Shown here: positions 23,865 to 31,895 of the stretch, piece after piece
Layout of the letters: each line of letters begins with the position of its first letter
Position numbering within the stretch: position 1 is the stretch's first letter
Assembly: GCA_002315935.1 (NCBI GenBank)
Contig: DCII01000028.1
Coordinates: forward strand, 13,983 to 49,523
Direction: 5' to 3'
DNA: 35,541 bases
From: Ruminococcaceae bacterium UBA1730
GTDB lineage: Bacteria; Bacillota; Clostridia; Oscillospirales; Acutalibacteraceae
The notes under the pieces: generated by a model
What the model was told of the DNA's origin: nothing
Databases searched by the model: none
What the model saw: only the letters and a program-made list of their open reading frames with translations
Position numbers and translations under genes: made by a program

Positions 23865-26306
23865 TTAGATTTCAATAAAGCGTGTCAGCCACGGGAACAG
23901 CCAATCGAGCGAAATAACCGTGCGAAGCTTAACAAGAATATTTCTGATGAACAAATACGGATAATAGAACATACGCCTTATTGTTGCTGTATGCTCAGCT
24001 TCCGTTGTTTCAACGCAACCGCAATCGGCACAGAAGCGTGACTTTGTTCCGTTCTTGAAAAAGCTGCTGTTATTGTCAAACTCAAATTCGCTCCACTGAT
24101 GATTTGCATACTGTGTTTCTTCGCAGCATGAGCATTTTCTCATATGTGTTGCACCGTCGCCAACATCCTTCCATTCGCTGAAAACATGGTTTAAAGGTCT
24201 GGTAAAATCATCACAATATGAGAACCGGCAAACTCTGCACATATAGATGGTGTAGCCTCCTGTTGTGCAGGTGGGCTTAACAACCGTCTGTTCAAATATG
24301 CAATTCTGTATCTGAACATTATGGCATTTTATGCAGGACTTTGAATGAGTTGCGTTGTTATTTGTATACCAACTGGTGTAGCTGTGTTCAAGCACATCAA
24401 TTGAATATGTTTCATAAACGCATCCGCAAACCTCGCAGAACACTCCGCCCTCGCCCTGCTGAACGCATGAAGGAGCTACAAGAGTTTTTCTGAAGCCCTC
24501 TTTATGCTCATGCATAGCAAAATCTTTGCCGTCAAGAACCTCGTTGCAGACTGAGCAATAAAGGCTCATATGTCCCTGAACATCTGCCGTTGCTTCATGG
24601 TCTATTTTCCAAACGCCCTTATCATGAGCCGAGCGGGAAATAACCTGCGAATCTATGCAGAGACCGCAGCGTGTGCAGTTGCAGACCTTTTCGCCCTCGT
24701 CAATGCAGGTTGCGGCTTTTCTGACGGTCCAGACACCTTCGTCATGGTCGAGAGGTTCAACGGTCATTTTATTGAGTTCAGAATTACAGCGTGTGCAAAC
24801 ACGGGTTTTTTCGCCGCTTTCCGTGCAGGTTGCAGGAACGGAAACAACCCAGATTCCGTCATCATGATTGAGCGGAGCAAGCTCTTTCGTTCCGATTACC
24901 TCGGCACAGGTTGTGCATATGCACCTTGCCTGTCCGCTTTCAGTGCAGGTCGGTGATGTTGTTACGCACCATACACCCTCGTCATGGTTGAGAGCGTCAA
25001 CATTGCGGATGTTGGTTTTAACACCGCAATCGGTGCAGTAGCAGGTCTGAACTCCGCTTTCCTTGCAGGTCGGAGCGGTCGTGGTTACCCAAACGGATTT
25101 CGAATCGCTCGTATGACCGTTTGCGGAAATCGGTTCGGTGATATAAACAGCACCGCAGAGCTTGCAATATGTGCCCTTTTCGCCGCATTCGGTGCAGGTG
25201 GGTTCTTTTATAACCTCCTGATAGCCGAACTGATGAGTATGAAGAGTTATATCCTCGGTTTCAAGCACATAGCCGCAGTCTGTGCAATAAAGGCTCTTTT
25301 TGCCTGCCGCATCAATGGTAGGCTCATAGTCAACCTTCCACGCCTTGTTCTGATGATTGGTTTTATCAATGTCTTCTCTTGCAATAATCACGCCGCACTT
25401 TGTGCAGTAACCGACTTTTTCACCTGCTTCGGTGCAGGTCGGCAATTTGTTGATAACCCAAACGGGAGCTGAATGTTCTTTTGCGGAAATGGGTTCTGAT
25501 TTCTTGTTTCCGCATCTTCTGCAGGTGTAGATTTTCTGACCGTTGTCAATGCAGGTTGCAGGAATAATGTCGGAAAGATAATGATCATGTCCGAATGCTT
25601 CCGTTTCGTTGCCCGTGAACTCTTCACCGCATCTGCAATAGAACAAGGTGTAGCCATCTGTTGTGCAGGTCGGAGCAATATTGCGGGCACCATAAGCATG
25701 AATATGTGTCGGAGCAGTTTTATAAGCCGGTCTGACGAACGAGTAGGAAATATCACCTGTGTTGACATGGTGATCTGTTCCAAGTTTTTTATCTCCGTGA
25801 TAAAAATAGTTTCTGTTGCTTGCAGTGACAGTAGCAACAGCATCATTAAAATTGCCTTCTGTGGTTGTTATTCCGTTTGATGTATCGGTTACTAAACCGG
25901 TATGCACATATCCATCATAAATGCAGTAATACAGAATAATATCACCGGGTTTAACATCGCTCTGGTTTGTAACCATTGCTCCGCCGGCATTAAGAATTTT
26001 ATTTTTAAGATCAGCTACGCCGCCCGTAAACGGAACAACATCTTCAACGCCGGCAAGCCTTGCACAATCGCTGACAAAATCCGCACACCAAATATATCTA
26101 TGGGTACCATAATTAAGCTCCGAACCGGTCTTTCCATTCTGTGCCCTTGCAACAGCAACAATATCAGTTGCACCGTCGCCTGTTATTGTAAAATTCTTAT
26201 TAAATTTTCCTGCTCTGCTTTCCTCTGCCGCAGCAATAACAAGAGAACTTATCAACATTGCAAAAGACAAAACAATAGCAAGAATTCTTTTTAATTTTCG
26301 ATTCAT
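23865..26306 (-). CDS. Secreted CHAP-domain protein with cysteine-rich repeats
   Basis: 813 aa. Signal peptide (about 1-27), then a CHAP-like amidase/peptidase domain (about 45-195) with catalytic Cys in YIWCADFVSDC (C74), His in GYVHTGLV (H135) and the acidic partner in TTEGN (E150). CHAP enzymes cut peptidoglycan stems or cross-bridges. From about 205 to 690 come about 12 repeats of roughly 40 aa of the form (A/P)TC..xG.k...C..C......H(D/N).GvW, each with three Cys and a His that could bind one metal. A SEW/GDG.H segment and a hydrophobic end (SLDWLFPWLTRF) finish the protein. It is 30 nt downstream of a paralog without the CHAP domain, with AAGGAGAAAC before its ATG, so both share a transcript. 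Likely wall-remodelling or surface-acting; the repeat role is unknown. Confidence 0.86.
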   Translation of the reverse strand: MNRKLKRILAIVLSFAMLISSLVIAAAEESRAGKFNKNFTITGDGATDIVAVARAQNGKTGSELNYGTHRYIWCADFVSDCARLAGVEDVVPFTGGVADLKNKILNAGGAMVTNQSDVKPGDIILYYCIYDGYVHTGLVTDTSNGITTTEGNFNDAVATVTASNRNYFYHGDKKLGTDHHVNTGDISYSFVRPAYKTAPTHIHAYGARNIAPTCTTDGYTLFYCRCGEEFTGNETEAFGHDHYLSDIIPATCIDNGQKIYTCRRCGNKKSEPISAKEHSAPVWVINKLPTCTEAGEKVGYCTKCGVIIAREDIDKTNHQNKAWKVDYEPTIDAAGKKSLYCTDCGYVLETEDITLHTHQFGYQEVIKEPTCTECGEKGTYCKLCGAVYITEPISANGHTSDSKSVWVTTTAPTCKESGVQTCYCTDCGVKTNIRNVDALNHDEGVWCVTTSPTCTESGQARCICTTCAEVIGTKELAPLNHDDGIWVVSVPATCTESGEKTRVCTRCNSELNKMTVEPLDHDEGVWTVRKAATCIDEGEKVCNCTRCGLCIDSQVISRSAHDKGVWKIDHEATADVQGHMSLYCSVCNEVLDGKDFAMHEHKEGFRKTLVAPSCVQQGEGGVFCEVCGCVYETYSIDVLEHSYTSWYTNNNATHSKSCIKCHNVQIQNCIFEQTVVKPTCTTGGYTIYMCRVCRFSYCDDFTRPLNHVFSEWKDVGDGATHMRKCSCCEETQYANHQWSEFEFDNNSSFFKNGTKSRFCADCGCVETTEAEHTATIRRMFYYPYLFIRNILVKLRTVISLDWLFPWLTRFIEI

Positions 26307-26336
26307 ACTGTGTTTCTCCTTGCATCAGAAACAGGC

Positions 26337-28292
26337 TTACATTTCAGGATAACGATTAAGCCAGGGGAAGAGCCAATCCAAGGAAACAACTGTAACAATC
26401 TTATTGAAGAAGTTGCAGAAGAAAAGATAAACAGGATAGAAGACACGGCAAACTACCGAAGTATGATGAGCAACATCGGTTTCAACAAGACCGCAGAAAA
26501 TGCAATGGCGTGATTTTGTGCCGTTTTTGAAGAATGTTCCGTCATTGTTATATTCCCATTCGCTCCAGAAATGAACGAATGTCTGCTTCTCGGTGCAGCG
26601 TGAGCAGGTTCTGAAATGAGTGCCGTCACCGGCATCTGTCCATTCGCTCCAGTCATGACCCAAAGGAGGAGTAAATCTGTTAACATAAACAAAGCCACAG
26701 AACTTGCAGGTATGAGTTGTGTAACCGCCTTCTGTGCAGGTAGGCTCAGTAACAACCGAATCATATTCGCAGTTTTCAATCTGAAGGTCATGGCAGCGTG
26801 AGCAGATTTTGCCGTGCGTACCGTTGTTGTTCTTGAACCATTCGGAATAGTCATGGTTCAAAGCGTTGATTACATATGTTGAATAGATAGCTCCGCAGGA
26901 TGAGCAGAAAACTCCGCCTTCGCCGTTTGTTTCGCATTCGGGAGCTATAAGTGTTTCTCTGTGTCCTTCTGTGTGAACATGAAGCGAGAAGCTCTTGCTG
27001 TCAAGAACCTGATTGCACTTCGAGCAATAAAGGCTCATCTGACCGTTATGGTCGGGAGTTGCTTCAAAGTCAACCTTCCAAACTCCGCAATCGTGACCGT
27101 CAGCTTTAATCTCTGCTGAATCAATCAGATAACCGCAGCGTGTGCAGTTGCAAACCTTTTCGCCCTTTGCGGTGCAGGTGGGTGCAATGCTTACAGTCCA
27201 AACGCCATCATCATGACCGAGAGAATCAACAACTGCCTTTTCAACTACAGCATTGCAACGAGTGCAGATGCGGCACTTTTCGCCTTTTTCGGTGCAGGTT
27301 GCGGGAACAGAAATCTTCCAAACGCCTTCGTCATGCTCAAGAGCTTCAACCTCTTTTGTTTCAAATGCGTTTCCGCAGCGTGAGCAGAGGCAAGCCTGTT
27401 CGCCCTTTTCGGTGCAGGTTGCGGGAATAGTTGTTGTCCATACTCCTTCGTCATGCTCGAGAGCTTCAATAACACTTGTGCTGACTGCTAAACCGCAATC
27501 CTTGCAGAATTCAGTCTTTTCGCCTTCCTGTGTGCAGGTAGCGGGAGTTGTTTCAACAGAAACAGTTGTCTTCGAATGGCCGTTTGCAGGAATTGAAGCT
27601 ACCTTGTAGCAAGCTCCGCAGATTGAACAGAAGGTTCCCTCTGAACCATCAGCGGTGCAGGTTGCTTCACGAACAACTGCTTTATAGCCATAGGTATGAG
27701 TGTGAAGGTTGAAGGTCTGTGTTTCAAGAACTGCTCCGCAATCGGTGCAGACCTTTGCCATCTGACCGGCATGATCAGCTGTTGCTTCGGTATAAACCTT
27801 CCATGCCTTGTTGGGATGGTTTGTTGCGTTGATGTCTGTTCTTGCGATGATAACTCCGCACTTTGTGCAGTATCCGACTTTTTCGCCGTCCTGTGTGCAG
27901 GTTGCTCTTTTGTTGATAACCCAGACAGGTGTGGAATGGTTAGTTGCATTGATGGTTGTAAGCTCTGTGTAGTTGCAACGTGAGCAAGTCTTCAGAGTGT
28001 AGCCATCAGTTGTGCAGGTTGCAGGAACAACCTTTGAAATATGGGGATCGTGATTCAAGGCATTTACCTCATTATCCTTATAGGTATCGCCGCAGGCACA
28101 TACATGGATAACATAACCCTTTTCTGTGCAGGTCGGAGCAATATCCCATGAGGCATAGGAATGGGTGTGACCTTCCGCTGCAGGACCAGGTGAGCTCTGT
28201 CCGCCACCGGCACCGTTTGACATTACACCATATGCAAGCAACATTGAGAATGCAAGCATGAGTGCAATAATTTTTTTGACACTTTTCTTCAT
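26337..28292 (-). CDS. Secreted cysteine-rich repeat protein
   Basis: 651 aa, function unknown. Signal peptide (about 1-25) followed by a Gly/Ser/Pro linker, then about 12 repeats of roughly 40 aa (about 52-500) like ATCTEKGEKCRICTRC then an acidic stretch, then EHDEGVW. Each has a C-x9-C-x2-C pattern and a later His. Units 4 and 10 lack the first Cys (ATADHAGQ and ATPDHNGQ). The C-terminus repeats SEW, GDGTHFRTCSRC, FKNGTKSRHCIFCG, then SLDWLFPWLNRYPEM after a hydrophobic stretch. Every unit has a counterpart in the same order in the downstream CHAP protein, so the pair arose by gene duplication. It is first in the operon, with a strong promoter and a hairpin just before its ribosome binding site. 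Confidence 0.84.
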   Translation of the reverse strand: MKKSVKKIIALMLAFSMLLAYGVMSNGAGGGQSSPGPAAEGHTHSYASWDIAPTCTEKGYVIHVCACGDTYKDNEVNALNHDPHISKVVPATCTTDGYTLKTCSRCNYTELTTINATNHSTPVWVINKRATCTQDGEKVGYCTKCGVIIARTDINATNHPNKAWKVYTEATADHAGQMAKVCTDCGAVLETQTFNLHTHTYGYKAVVREATCTADGSEGTFCSICGACYKVASIPANGHSKTTVSVETTPATCTQEGEKTEFCKDCGLAVSTSVIEALEHDEGVWTTTIPATCTEKGEQACLCSRCGNAFETKEVEALEHDEGVWKISVPATCTEKGEKCRICTRCNAVVEKAVVDSLGHDDGVWTVSIAPTCTAKGEKVCNCTRCGYLIDSAEIKADGHDCGVWKVDFEATPDHNGQMSLYCSKCNQVLDSKSFSLHVHTEGHRETLIAPECETNGEGGVFCSSCGAIYSTYVINALNHDYSEWFKNNNGTHGKICSRCHDLQIENCEYDSVVTEPTCTEGGYTTHTCKFCGFVYVNRFTPPLGHDWSEWTDAGDGTHFRTCSRCTEKQTFVHFWSEWEYNNDGTFFKNGTKSRHCIFCGLVETDVAHHTSVVCRVFYPVYLFFCNFFNKIVTVVSLDWLFPWLNRYPEM

Positions 28293-28306
28293 ATTGACCC
28301 TCTTTC

Positions 28307-28329
28307 TTCTTGCGTATGTATCGCAAGAA
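28307..28329 (-). promoter_or_regulatory. Palindromic hairpin in leader of cysteine-repeat operon
   Basis: TTCTTGCG (8-bp arm), 7-nt loop, CGCAAGAA, lying between the promoter and the ribosome binding site (GAGGG). It could be an operator or a leader RNA structure controlling translation. Confidence 0.5.
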
Positions 28330-28354
28330 ATTTATTTTGGAATAATCCGACAGT

Positions 28355-28383
28355 ATTTTATCATGTTTCGTTATGAAAATCAA
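28355..28383 (-). promoter_or_regulatory. Promoter of cysteine-repeat operon
   Basis: Minus strand TTGATT (28383-28378), 17-nt spacer, TAAAAT (28360-28355), with TGA giving an extended -10. An AT-rich 9-bp inverted repeat, AAATATTTT/AAAATATTT at 28415-28437, lies upstream. Confidence 0.78.
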
Positions 28384-28479
28384 TATTATGTTAAATATTT
28401 TTCAATAAATTGTTAAATATTTTACAACAAAATATTTTCACACCATATCCGTTGTGTTATGGCAAAATGTTCATAAACC

Positions 28480-28511
28480 AAAAAACACGGACTTCCTTTT
28501 GGAAATCCGTG
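28480..28511 (-). terminator. Terminator of fba transcript
   Basis: Minus-strand stem CACGGATTTCC/GGAAGTCCGTG (one G-U) with an AAAA loop, followed by TTTTTT. It lies about 230 nt after the fba stop codon. Confidence 0.93.
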
Positions 28512-28540
28512 CAAATTTATTCGAATTCGAATTTGGTTTC

Positions 28541-28588
28541 AAAAATGTTTAGGAATTGACAAATTCCGTTCTACGTCTCAGAATTTGG
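28541..28588 (-). repeat. 54-bp-type repeat, copy 1
   Basis: Core AAAAATGTTTAGGAATTGAC (plus strand) then AAATTCCGTTCTACGTC and a GAATTTGG end. Contains the small hairpin GGAATT/AATTCC. Two or three bases differ from copy 2. The 54-bp spacing is kept between copies 2 and 3, while copy 1 is separated by an inserted hairpin element. Confidence 0.85.
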
Positions 28589-28595
28589 ATGCAGA

Positions 28596-28654
28596 AAACA
28601 TTTTCTCTGACCCGAAGGCGTATCAGGATACGTCGAGCGGTCAGAAAAATGTTT
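28596..28654. repeat. Nested inverted repeat between repeat copies 1 and 2
   Basis: Outer arms AAACATTTTCTCTGACC (28596-28612) and GGTCAGAAAAATGTTT (28639-28654) pair with a 1-2 nt bulge; inside them CGTATC (28619-28624) pairs with GATACG (28627-28632). The right arm includes the start of repeat copy 2. Confidence 0.75.
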
Positions 28655-28692
28655 AGGAATTGACAAATTCCGTTCTGCGTCTCAAAATTTGG
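28645..28692 (-). repeat. 54-bp-type repeat, copy 2
   Basis: Same core as copy 1, ending AAAATTTGG and followed by TTTCAG, then copy 3 exactly 54 bp after the start of this one. Confidence 0.9.
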
Positions 28693-28698
28693 TTTCAG

Positions 28699-28740
28699 AA
28701 AAATGTTTAGGAATTGACAAATTCCGTTCTGCACCAAATT
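28699..28740 (-). repeat. 54-bp-type repeat, copy 3 (abuts fba stop codon)
   Basis: Identical to copy 2 through position 28732, then replaced by ACCAAATT directly before the fba stop codon at 28741. On the minus strand each copy reads AGA ACG GAA TTT GTC AAT TCC TAA (RTEFVNS-stop) if translated. Confidence 0.88.
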
Positions 28741-29676
28741 TTAGGCTTTGCCGTTGCAGCCGAGAACTTCAACCATCTTATGCTCAACAACATCCTGAAT
28801 TGCCTGACGAGCGGGCTTAAGATACTGTCTGGGGTCAAAGTGAGCAGGATTCTCAGCGAAATGCTTGCGGATGGTAGCGGTAAGAGCAAGACGAAGGTCT
28901 GAGTCAACATTAATCTTGCAGACTGCCATTGAAGCTGCCTGTCTGAGCATATCCTCGGGAATGCCGATTGCATCAGGCATATTTCCGCCGAATTCGTTAA
29001 TCATCTTAACATACTCGGGCATAACTGATGATGCACCGTGAAGAACGATGGGGAAGCCGGGAAGACGCTTGCTGACTTCTTCAAGAATATCAAAACGAAG
29101 CTGAGGCTTCTGACCGGGCTTGAATTTGAATGCACCGTGGCTTGTGCCGATAGCGATAGCAAGCGAATCAACGCCTGTTCTCTTAACAAAATCTTCAACC
29201 TGCTCGGGCTTGGTGTAGCTCTCATTGCCTGATTCAACAACAACATCATCCTCAACGCCTGCAAGAGTTCCGAGTTCACCTTCAACAACACAGCCGTGTG
29301 CATGAGCATACTCAACAACCTTCTTGGTAAGAGCGATGTTTTCTTCGTAAGGAAGAGAAGAACCGTCAATCATAACTGATGTGAAGCCGCCGTCAATGCA
29401 CTGCTTGCAGGTTTCGAAATCGGGGCCGTGGTCAAGATGAAGGGCGATGGGAACATCTGTATCAGCAGTAGCTGCTTCAACGAGCTTAACAAGGTAGGTA
29501 AGACCTGCATAGTCTCTTGCACCCTTTGAGCACTGAAGGATAACGGGAGCGTTGAGCTTCTTTGCTGCTCCAACGATACCCTGAATGATTTCCATGTTGT
29601 TGACATTGAATGCACCGACAGCATAGCCGCCCTTGTAAGCATCCTCAAACATTTTCTTTGTGGTTACTAATGCCAT
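28741..29676 (-). CDS. fba: Class II fructose-1,6-bisphosphate aldolase
   Basis: Zinc-dependent glycolytic/gluconeogenic enzyme (311 aa) splitting fructose-1,6-bisphosphate into DHAP and GAP. Class II marks: GAFNVNNMEII near the N-terminus, ALHLDHGPDFETC (zinc His and catalytic Asp), VEGELGTLAGVED, AIGTSHGAFKF, and VLHGASSV (phosphate/zinc region), then KINVDSDLR. The ATG at 29676 has GGAGTGA at 7 nt; a GTG at 29685 in frame sits on that site. Own promoter and terminator, with a repeat-rich 3' untranslated stretch. Confidence 0.96.
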   Translation of the reverse strand: MALVTTKKMFEDAYKGGYAVGAFNVNNMEIIQGIVGAAKKLNAPVILQCSKGARDYAGLTYLVKLVEAATADTDVPIALHLDHGPDFETCKQCIDGGFTSVMIDGSSLPYEENIALTKKVVEYAHAHGCVVEGELGTLAGVEDDVVVESGNESYTKPEQVEDFVKRTGVDSLAIAIGTSHGAFKFKPGQKPQLRFDILEEVSKRLPGFPIVLHGASSVMPEYVKMINEFGGNMPDAIGIPEDMLRQAASMAVCKINVDSDLRLALTATIRKHFAENPAHFDPRQYLKPARQAIQDVVEHKMVEVLGCNGKA

Positions 29677-29715
29677 TTTTATCACTCCAAAAATTTATTT
29701 TGCATAACCTTACTA

Positions 29716-29743
29716 ATTATATCAAAAATTGCAGGTTTGTCAA
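29716..29743 (-). promoter_or_regulatory. Consensus promoter of fba
   Basis: Minus strand TTGACA (29743-29738), 16-nt spacer, TATAAT (29721-29716), with TGA before the -10 giving an extended element. It starts right after the lipase stop codon. Confidence 0.9.
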
Positions 29744-31267
29744 TTATTTTGAAAAAATCCCTGTAATAAAAGCAAATATCTTTTCAAAAAATTCCTTCAC
29801 CTTATCCCAGAATGTCTTTTCCGGTTCAACATAAGTATCAATTTCAACTTCATCCGTTTCACCGTTATAACAAAGGAACTGCGGATATTCACTGAAGGTG
29901 TCAACGGTTGCCTGACCCTCGTGATATGCAAGAACCTTATACATTTCTTCAACATTGTCAGTGCCCTCTTCAGCATGAAGATAACCTCTCACAAACCAAG
30001 TCTGATTCGGGAACATACAGGTTGATGCATCAACAGATTTATCCGGCGAAATATATTTTGCATTTTTGCCTGCAAGGTAATCATCCGAAAGCTTTTCGCC
30101 GTAATTTGCACAGGTCGCTCCGAATGAGGAATTTTTCGTGTCAATAACAGTATCGCTCAGAATACTGTGTGATGGTGTGAGGAAAATAGATGAATATCCG
30201 TATCTTGTAAGAACATAAAGGTTGCATTCATCGTTGATTTTTTCGAGCGTTTCGGTCTTATATTTTCTGACCTTTTCGTTATAGTTCTGTATCTTTGTCT
30301 TAAGTCCCGAACGGTCTGTCGGGTCGTTTTTATAGATATGTTCGAAGGCATAATCCATTGCCGAATCAATCATATTATCGGGAACCATTGCCCAGATAGT
30401 GAGCCATCCGCCGAATATCGGCATAACGGTATCGGCTGCCGCTCTTTCAAAGAGATTTTCAAGAAGATTATTTCCGAGCTTGCAGGCAAGATTCATTATC
30501 CCGAAATCCTTGAGAAGCTTGAAAATTCCGTCAATGAGTTTCTCCTTTTCGTTATAGTCCATCATGCCGTCAAGATAATTGACAAGTGCATCGGGGTCAA
30601 GCTTAATCTGACCTGTAAGAAGCTCACCGGTATAGGTTTCGCCGTAAACGGCAGTTGTGTTGAATATGTAGGTCTTGACTTTGTCGTTGCCGTAAAGCTT
30701 CGAATATGTGTTCATAACCAGACCGCCCAGGCTGTGTGCTTCAAGAACAACCTTGTCACATCCGGATGCATCAAGCACATAATCAATGAATTCATCAAGC
30801 TGTTTGGCAATTTCACAGGGGTCAATTCTCCAGTCATATCTGAAATTGACCGTTGACTTTGAATTGATTTTTTCCTTTGCCGGATAATTCCAGATAATGC
30901 CTGACTTGTTGTTGATTTCACCATCGGGACCGAGCATTACGTCGGAAAGAAGCTCGTTTGCAATGGGAAGAAAACTGTCGCAGAATTTATCATAATTACC
31001 GTCAACAAGGAGCTTTCCGATTGACGGAAGTGCCTGCTCGACCGCATCAAGAATTTTATCCGTCGGCGGCGGCCATGCACAATCCGAATTCGGGTCGCTC
31101 GCATCGCAGTAAATTGTTGAGCCCATAAATCCGTGAATATAGATATACGGGCAATCCTGGTTATAGCCTGTTGCCGAATCCTGTGCATATACGCTCAAAA
31201 GCGGCGTAAAAATAATCGCAAGGCTCATCAGCACGGCAATAATTTTTGAAAATAATCCTGTTTTCAT
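29744..31267 (-). CDS. Secreted lipase/acyltransferase-like alpha/beta hydrolase
   Basis: Exported hydrolase (507 aa) with a signal peptide (about 1-28, ending VYA). The oxyanion region is YIYIHGFMGS (about 41-50) and the nucleophile elbow is EAHSLGGLV (S179). It resembles LCAT/PGAP1-like esterases; a catalytic Asp and His are expected downstream but were not pinned by sight. Substrate unknown. After EVEIDTYVEPEK the last 25 residues are an aromatic amphipathic segment (FWDKVKEFFEKIFAFITGIF), likely a surface anchor. AGGAG precedes the ATG at 31267; the longer frame to 31330 adds residues over the promoter. Confidence 0.85.
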   Translation of the reverse strand: MKTGLFSKIIAVLMSLAIIFTPLLSVYAQDSATGYNQDCPYIYIHGFMGSTIYCDASDPNSDCAWPPPTDKILDAVEQALPSIGKLLVDGNYDKFCDSFLPIANELLSDVMLGPDGEINNKSGIIWNYPAKEKINSKSTVNFRYDWRIDPCEIAKQLDEFIDYVLDASGCDKVVLEAHSLGGLVMNTYSKLYGNDKVKTYIFNTTAVYGETYTGELLTGQIKLDPDALVNYLDGMMDYNEKEKLIDGIFKLLKDFGIMNLACKLGNNLLENLFERAAADTVMPIFGGWLTIWAMVPDNMIDSAMDYAFEHIYKNDPTDRSGLKTKIQNYNEKVRKYKTETLEKINDECNLYVLTRYGYSSIFLTPSHSILSDTVIDTKNSSFGATCANYGEKLSDDYLAGKNAKYISPDKSVDASTCMFPNQTWFVRGYLHAEEGTDNVEEMYKVLAYHEGQATVDTFSEYPQFLCYNGETDEVEIDTYVEPEKTFWDKVKEFFEKIFAFITGIFSK

Positions 31268-31298
31268 GTCCGATCTCCTTAAATGATAAGTTGAATGA

Positions 31299-31327
31299 AT
31301 TATAACAGTTTGTATACAAAAAATCAA
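31299..31327 (-). promoter_or_regulatory. Promoter of lipase gene with palindrome in spacer
   Basis: Minus strand TTGATT (31327-31322), 17-nt spacer, TATAAT (31304-31299). The spacer holds the perfect 12-bp palindrome TTTGTATACAAA (31309-31320), a good candidate operator for a dimeric repressor. Confidence 0.8.
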
Positions 31328-31352
31328 CAATATGTTAAAAAATCCGAAGGAA

Positions 31353-31895
31353 TCATTCCTTTGAACTTATTTCAAGATTTGTCTTCGGATTACTTTCTCT
31401 GACAGATTGAAGATAATCGCTGATTTTGGCATGAACCGCATCAATTTCCCGTTCAAATTCAGCCGCCGATGCTCTTAAGACTCCGAATCTGACTGCTGAA
31501 AGCTGAATCAATCCGTCTGACGAAATAACACGAACCTGCTCATTTTTCCCGATTTCCGAAACAAGCTTTTCAATGTAAACATCACCAAGCTCACGCTCTT
31601 TGGTATACACAACATGGATATTATGAAAATCAAAGCGTTCGCCACGGTTTCCGGGCACTTTATACGCATCAAACACAAGCACGATGTTATTCTTCGTGAA
31701 GGCACTGTAATTGCAAAGAATGTGCATCAGCCGTTCTCTTGCTCCTGCGAGGTCTATTTCTGCAAGAGACTTAAGGTCCTCCCACGCAAAAATAACATTA
31801 TATCCGTCAACAATAACCCATTTTTTTTCTTTCCGGAACAGCTTCAGGCTCTTTCGGTTTTTCCTCTTGCTTCTGAGCAGGTCTGTAAAGCTCAT
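31353..31895 (-). CDS. NYN-domain (YacP-like) ribonuclease, possibly the C-terminal part of the upstream GTPase
   Basis: PIN-like RNase fold of the NYN/YacP family. Motifs: VIVDGYNVIFAWEDL (first acidic active-site strand), VLVFDAYKVPGN, KERELGDVYIEKLV and RVISSDGLIQLSAV, giving the conserved Asp set for metal-dependent RNA cleavage. The start is uncertain: ATG 31895 and GTG 31916 lack a clear ribosome binding site and lie 89-110 nt inside the end of the GTPase gene, and the conserved domain begins only at about 31835. Immediately before it is an A8 run at which the GTPase frame ends, so this may be the C-terminal domain of one 890-residue protein. Confidence 0.8.
   Translation of the reverse strand: MSFTDLLRSKRKNRKSLKLFRKEKKWVIVDGYNVIFAWEDLKSLAEIDLAGARERLMHILCNYSAFTKNNIVLVFDAYKVPGNRGERFDFHNIHVVYTKERELGDVYIEKLVSEIGKNEQVRVISSDGLIQLSAVRFGVLRASAAEFEREIDAVHAKISDYLQSVRESNPKTNLEISSKE

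Noticed and set aside
28549..28737. A 62-codon frame reading QNGICQFLNIFL twice
   Set aside because: It is produced by the 54-bp DNA repeats downstream of fba; no ribosome binding site and no protein-like composition.
28541..28740. Possible CRISPR array
   Set aside because: Units are adjacent 54-bp copies with no unique spacers of constant size, and no cas genes are near.
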